Part shown: positions 62,517 through 64,000 of the stretch, in pieces | Layout: each line of letters starts with the position of its first letter | How positions within the stretch are numbered: position 1 is the first letter of the stretch | NCBI RefSeq assembly: GCF_014696315.1 | Contig: NZ_JACJPX010000029.1 | Coordinates: 32,503 to 96,502 of the forward strand | Direction: 5' to 3' | Source: Calothrix membranacea FACHB-236 | Lineage (GTDB): Bacteria > Cyanobacteriota > Cyanobacteriia > Cyanobacteriales > Nostocaceae | DNA: 64,000 nt | Program-made: the position numbers and the translations under genes | The notes under the pieces: generated by a model | Database searches by the model: none | What the model was told of the DNA's origin: nothing | Seen by the model: only the letters and a program-made list of their open reading frames with translations

Positions 62517-63851
62517 TTAACTTGAAACTGAAATATTATAAGCAGGGGAAATTTCTCCTAGAAGGACTTCGTGAGGTGCGCCAGTAGCGCTAGGTAAGTT
62601 ACCAGGAATACCCAACTGTCGCCAATAGGCTAAAACCGCAAAGGCGATCGCTTCTTTAAAATCTGCATTTAAACCAACTTCATCGGTAGTCATGACTGGT
62701 ACAGATGGTAATAATGACTGTAAACGCTGTTTTAAATAAAGATTGCGACTACCACCACCACATAATAGGATGCGATCGGGCAATTGCGGTAAAAAATTCC
62801 GGTAACTTTCAGCGATAGTTGCAGCTGTTAGTTCTGTGAGGGTGGCTAGTAAATCTGCTGGGCTAAGTTGATAGGCTTCAGCATCTAGTAAACACTGTTG
62901 CAAATAAGCAACACCAAATAACTCTCTACCCGTAGATTTAGGGGGTGGTAAATGAAAGTAATCTTGAGTCAACCATTGCTCTACTAAAGCCTGACAAGGA
63001 TTACCGCTTGCTGCCCACTGTCCATTTTCATCGTATGTTTTAGCACCATTTGTCAGATGCTGCACAGCTAAATCTAATAGGCTATTTCCCGGGCCAGTAT
63101 CCCAGCCGCGAATTTTTTCCAGCCAATTATCATGACGAGGGGGTATATAAGCAACATTACCAATACCACCGATATTTTGAACACAACGCGCTTCCTGGGG
63201 ATGGCTGAGTAAATAAGCGTCAACTCTAGGAACCAGAGGCGCACCATGTCCCCCAATCGCAATATCCGCAACACGGAAGTTACTCACAGTGGTAATTCCC
63301 GTAAGATGAGCAATCAAAGCGCCACGACCAATTTGTAAGGTATAACCTAGAGATTTGGGTTGGGTAATTGGTAATTGGTAATTTGTTCTTTCTCCCTCGT
63401 CTCCTTGTCCCCTTGTCCCCCTAATCCCCAGTCTCCAGTCCCCAGTCCCCAGTCCCCAGTCCTCACTCCCCAGTCTCCCATCCACGGGCGGCCGATGGTA
63501 AACTGTTTGACCATGAGAACCGATTAAAGTAGCGCTTTGATGACCAATTTGAATATTTTGGGCAGCTTGAGCAAAAGCGAAGGCGATCGCATCATCTATT
63601 TCTGCTAATTCTGCCATTGAGATAGCTTCCCCAGCACAAACTGTTAAAATCTTCTCTCTGAGATTTGGGGGATAAGGATATGTTTCTCCAGCTAATAACT
63701 CTACTTTGAGATCTAAATCCTTTCCAGTAATCTCTACCAAGGCAGCGTCTATACCGTCTACAGACGTGCCACTGATTAGACCAATAACGCGAGTAGGTAC
63801 AGTAGTTTGTTCAGTGGAATGCATTGGCAGAAATTCTGTTTTAGTTTGCAA
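62517..63851 (-). CDS. anmK: Anhydro-N-acetylmuramic acid kinase with an in-frame repeat insertion
   Basis: AnmK phosphorylates and opens 1,6-anhydro-N-acetylmuramic acid during cell-wall recycling. Motifs are [102 protein letters not shown] and [16 protein letters not shown]. Residues about 124-167 ([19 protein letters not shown] to QLPITQPKS) are not family sequence: they are encoded by heptamer repeats (63361-63484) of the type found between genes in this window, inserted in frame just after the conserved [11 protein letters not shown]. The total of 444 residues is longer than the usual 370-400. Confidence 0.9.
   Translation of the reverse strand: MQTKTEFLPMHSTEQTTVPTRVIGLISGTSVDGIDAALVEITGKDLDLKVELLAGETYPYPPNLREKILTVCAGEAISMAELAEIDDAIAFAFAQAAQNIQIGHQSATLIGSHGQTVYHRPPVDGRLGSEDWGLGTGDWRLGIRGTRGQGDEGERTNYQLPITQPKSLGYTLQIGRGALIAHLTGITTVSNFRVADIAIGGHGAPLVPRVDAYLLSHPQEARCVQNIGGIGNVAYIPPRHDNWLEKIRGWDTGPGNSLLDLAVQHLTNGAKTYDENGQWAASGNPCQALVEQWLTQDYFHLPPPKSTGRELFGVAYLQQCLLDAEAYQLSPADLLATLTELTAATIAESYRNFLPQLPDRILLCGGGSRNLYLKQRLQSLLPSVPVMTTDEVGLNADFKEAIAFAVLAYWRQLGIPGNLPSATGAPHEVLLGEISPAYNISVSS
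63361..63484. repeat. Heptamer repeats inside the anmK coding sequence
   Basis: TAATTGG units, CTCCTTGTCCCCTTGTCCCC and several CCCCAGT units occupy this segment; on the anmK strand they read GGGGACT repeats without a stop codon. Confidence 0.85.
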
Positions 63852-63966
63852 GGGGTAGTTTAATGGATGCTACCGCCTATGTCAAAAAAGTAGCGTCTCT
63901 ATAGAACCCATTTGACATCTTTACAATTATCATCTAAGGTTCTCATACCCGTTGAATCTAACTGCT

Positions 63967-64000
63967 ATGAGCTATTCCACCAGCCTTACTGATGAAGAGT
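63967..64000 (+). CDS. Start of a probable IS5-type transposase (partial, runs off the right edge)
   Basis: The last 34 bases read MSYSTSLTDEE, which resembles the N-terminus of IS5-family (DUF4096) transposases of the type LTDEEW-IEPLLP. The 100 bases before it carry no other gene. Only 11 residues are visible, so the assignment is tentative. Confidence 0.5.
   Translation, partial: MSYSTSLTDEE

Overview
The window looks like the chromosome of a filamentous, probably heterocyst-forming cyanobacterium (Nostocales). The evidence is the dense HIP1 palindromes (GCGATCGC), heptameric tandem repeats such as CCCCATT and TAATGGG between genes, and a clearly cyanobacterial gene set: CpcT phycobilin lyase, a Psb28 family protein, Raf1, demethylphylloquinone methyltransferase, a CPP1-like protein, a DUF2811 protein and cyanobacterial TopA.

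Layout. 1-930 holds modA, with what may be the first codons of modB at the left edge. About 1463-10017 is an integrated element of roughly 8.5 kb in tRNA-Cys(GCA): a perfect 46-bp direct repeat at 1463-1508 and 9972-10017, an outward-lying tyrosine recombinase, a VapE-like helicase/ATPase, at least four small ribbon-helix-helix or HTH-like proteins, a probable PD-(D/E)xK nuclease next to the integrase, and a cluster of GGTAACC/GGTTACC repeats that could be a replication origin. No capsid, tail or conjugation genes are visible, so it resembles a phage satellite or integrative plasmid. 10208-26900 is ordinary backbone: cpcT, a TPR protein, an AHL-acylase-like enzyme, a protein resembling the non-nuclease half of Mrr-type restriction proteins, trmJ, a class A beta-lactamase-like enzyme, psb28, dprA, two membrane genes, a SAM-hydrolysing family enzyme, a PEP-CTERM protein and a GAF protein. 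27944-29075 is an RHH/PAS-like gene pair. 29772-44481 carries a CapA-like phosphoesterase, an RNA-binding protein, a DUF6745 pair, topA, aroQ, an ADP-ribosylglycohydrolase-like protein, a candidate 6S-like RNA, a 7TM-HD phosphodiesterase, a divergent tetR/Rieske oxygenase pair with a large operator palindrome, and a Uma2 endonuclease.

44596-54415 holds DUF445, menG, a response regulator-GAF protein, raf1 and the phosphate uptake cluster: pstS with a Pho-box-like upstream array, then pstC-pstA-pstB, and a divergent second PstB. 54573-63851 holds a zinc-ribbon/NYN/OST-HTH protein, a HAD hydrolase, the CPP1-like gene, an OmpR-type regulator, a gene-poor kilobase, DUF2811, an MFS transporter, a conserved cyanobacterial gene and anmK, whose reading frame contains an intergenic heptamer repeat. 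A transposase-like reading frame begins at the right edge.

The least explained part is the tRNA-Cys element: its genes have a CTAG-rich composition unlike the host, its ends carry repeated TTGACTATCA integrase arm-type sites, and most of its products match no family I recognise.
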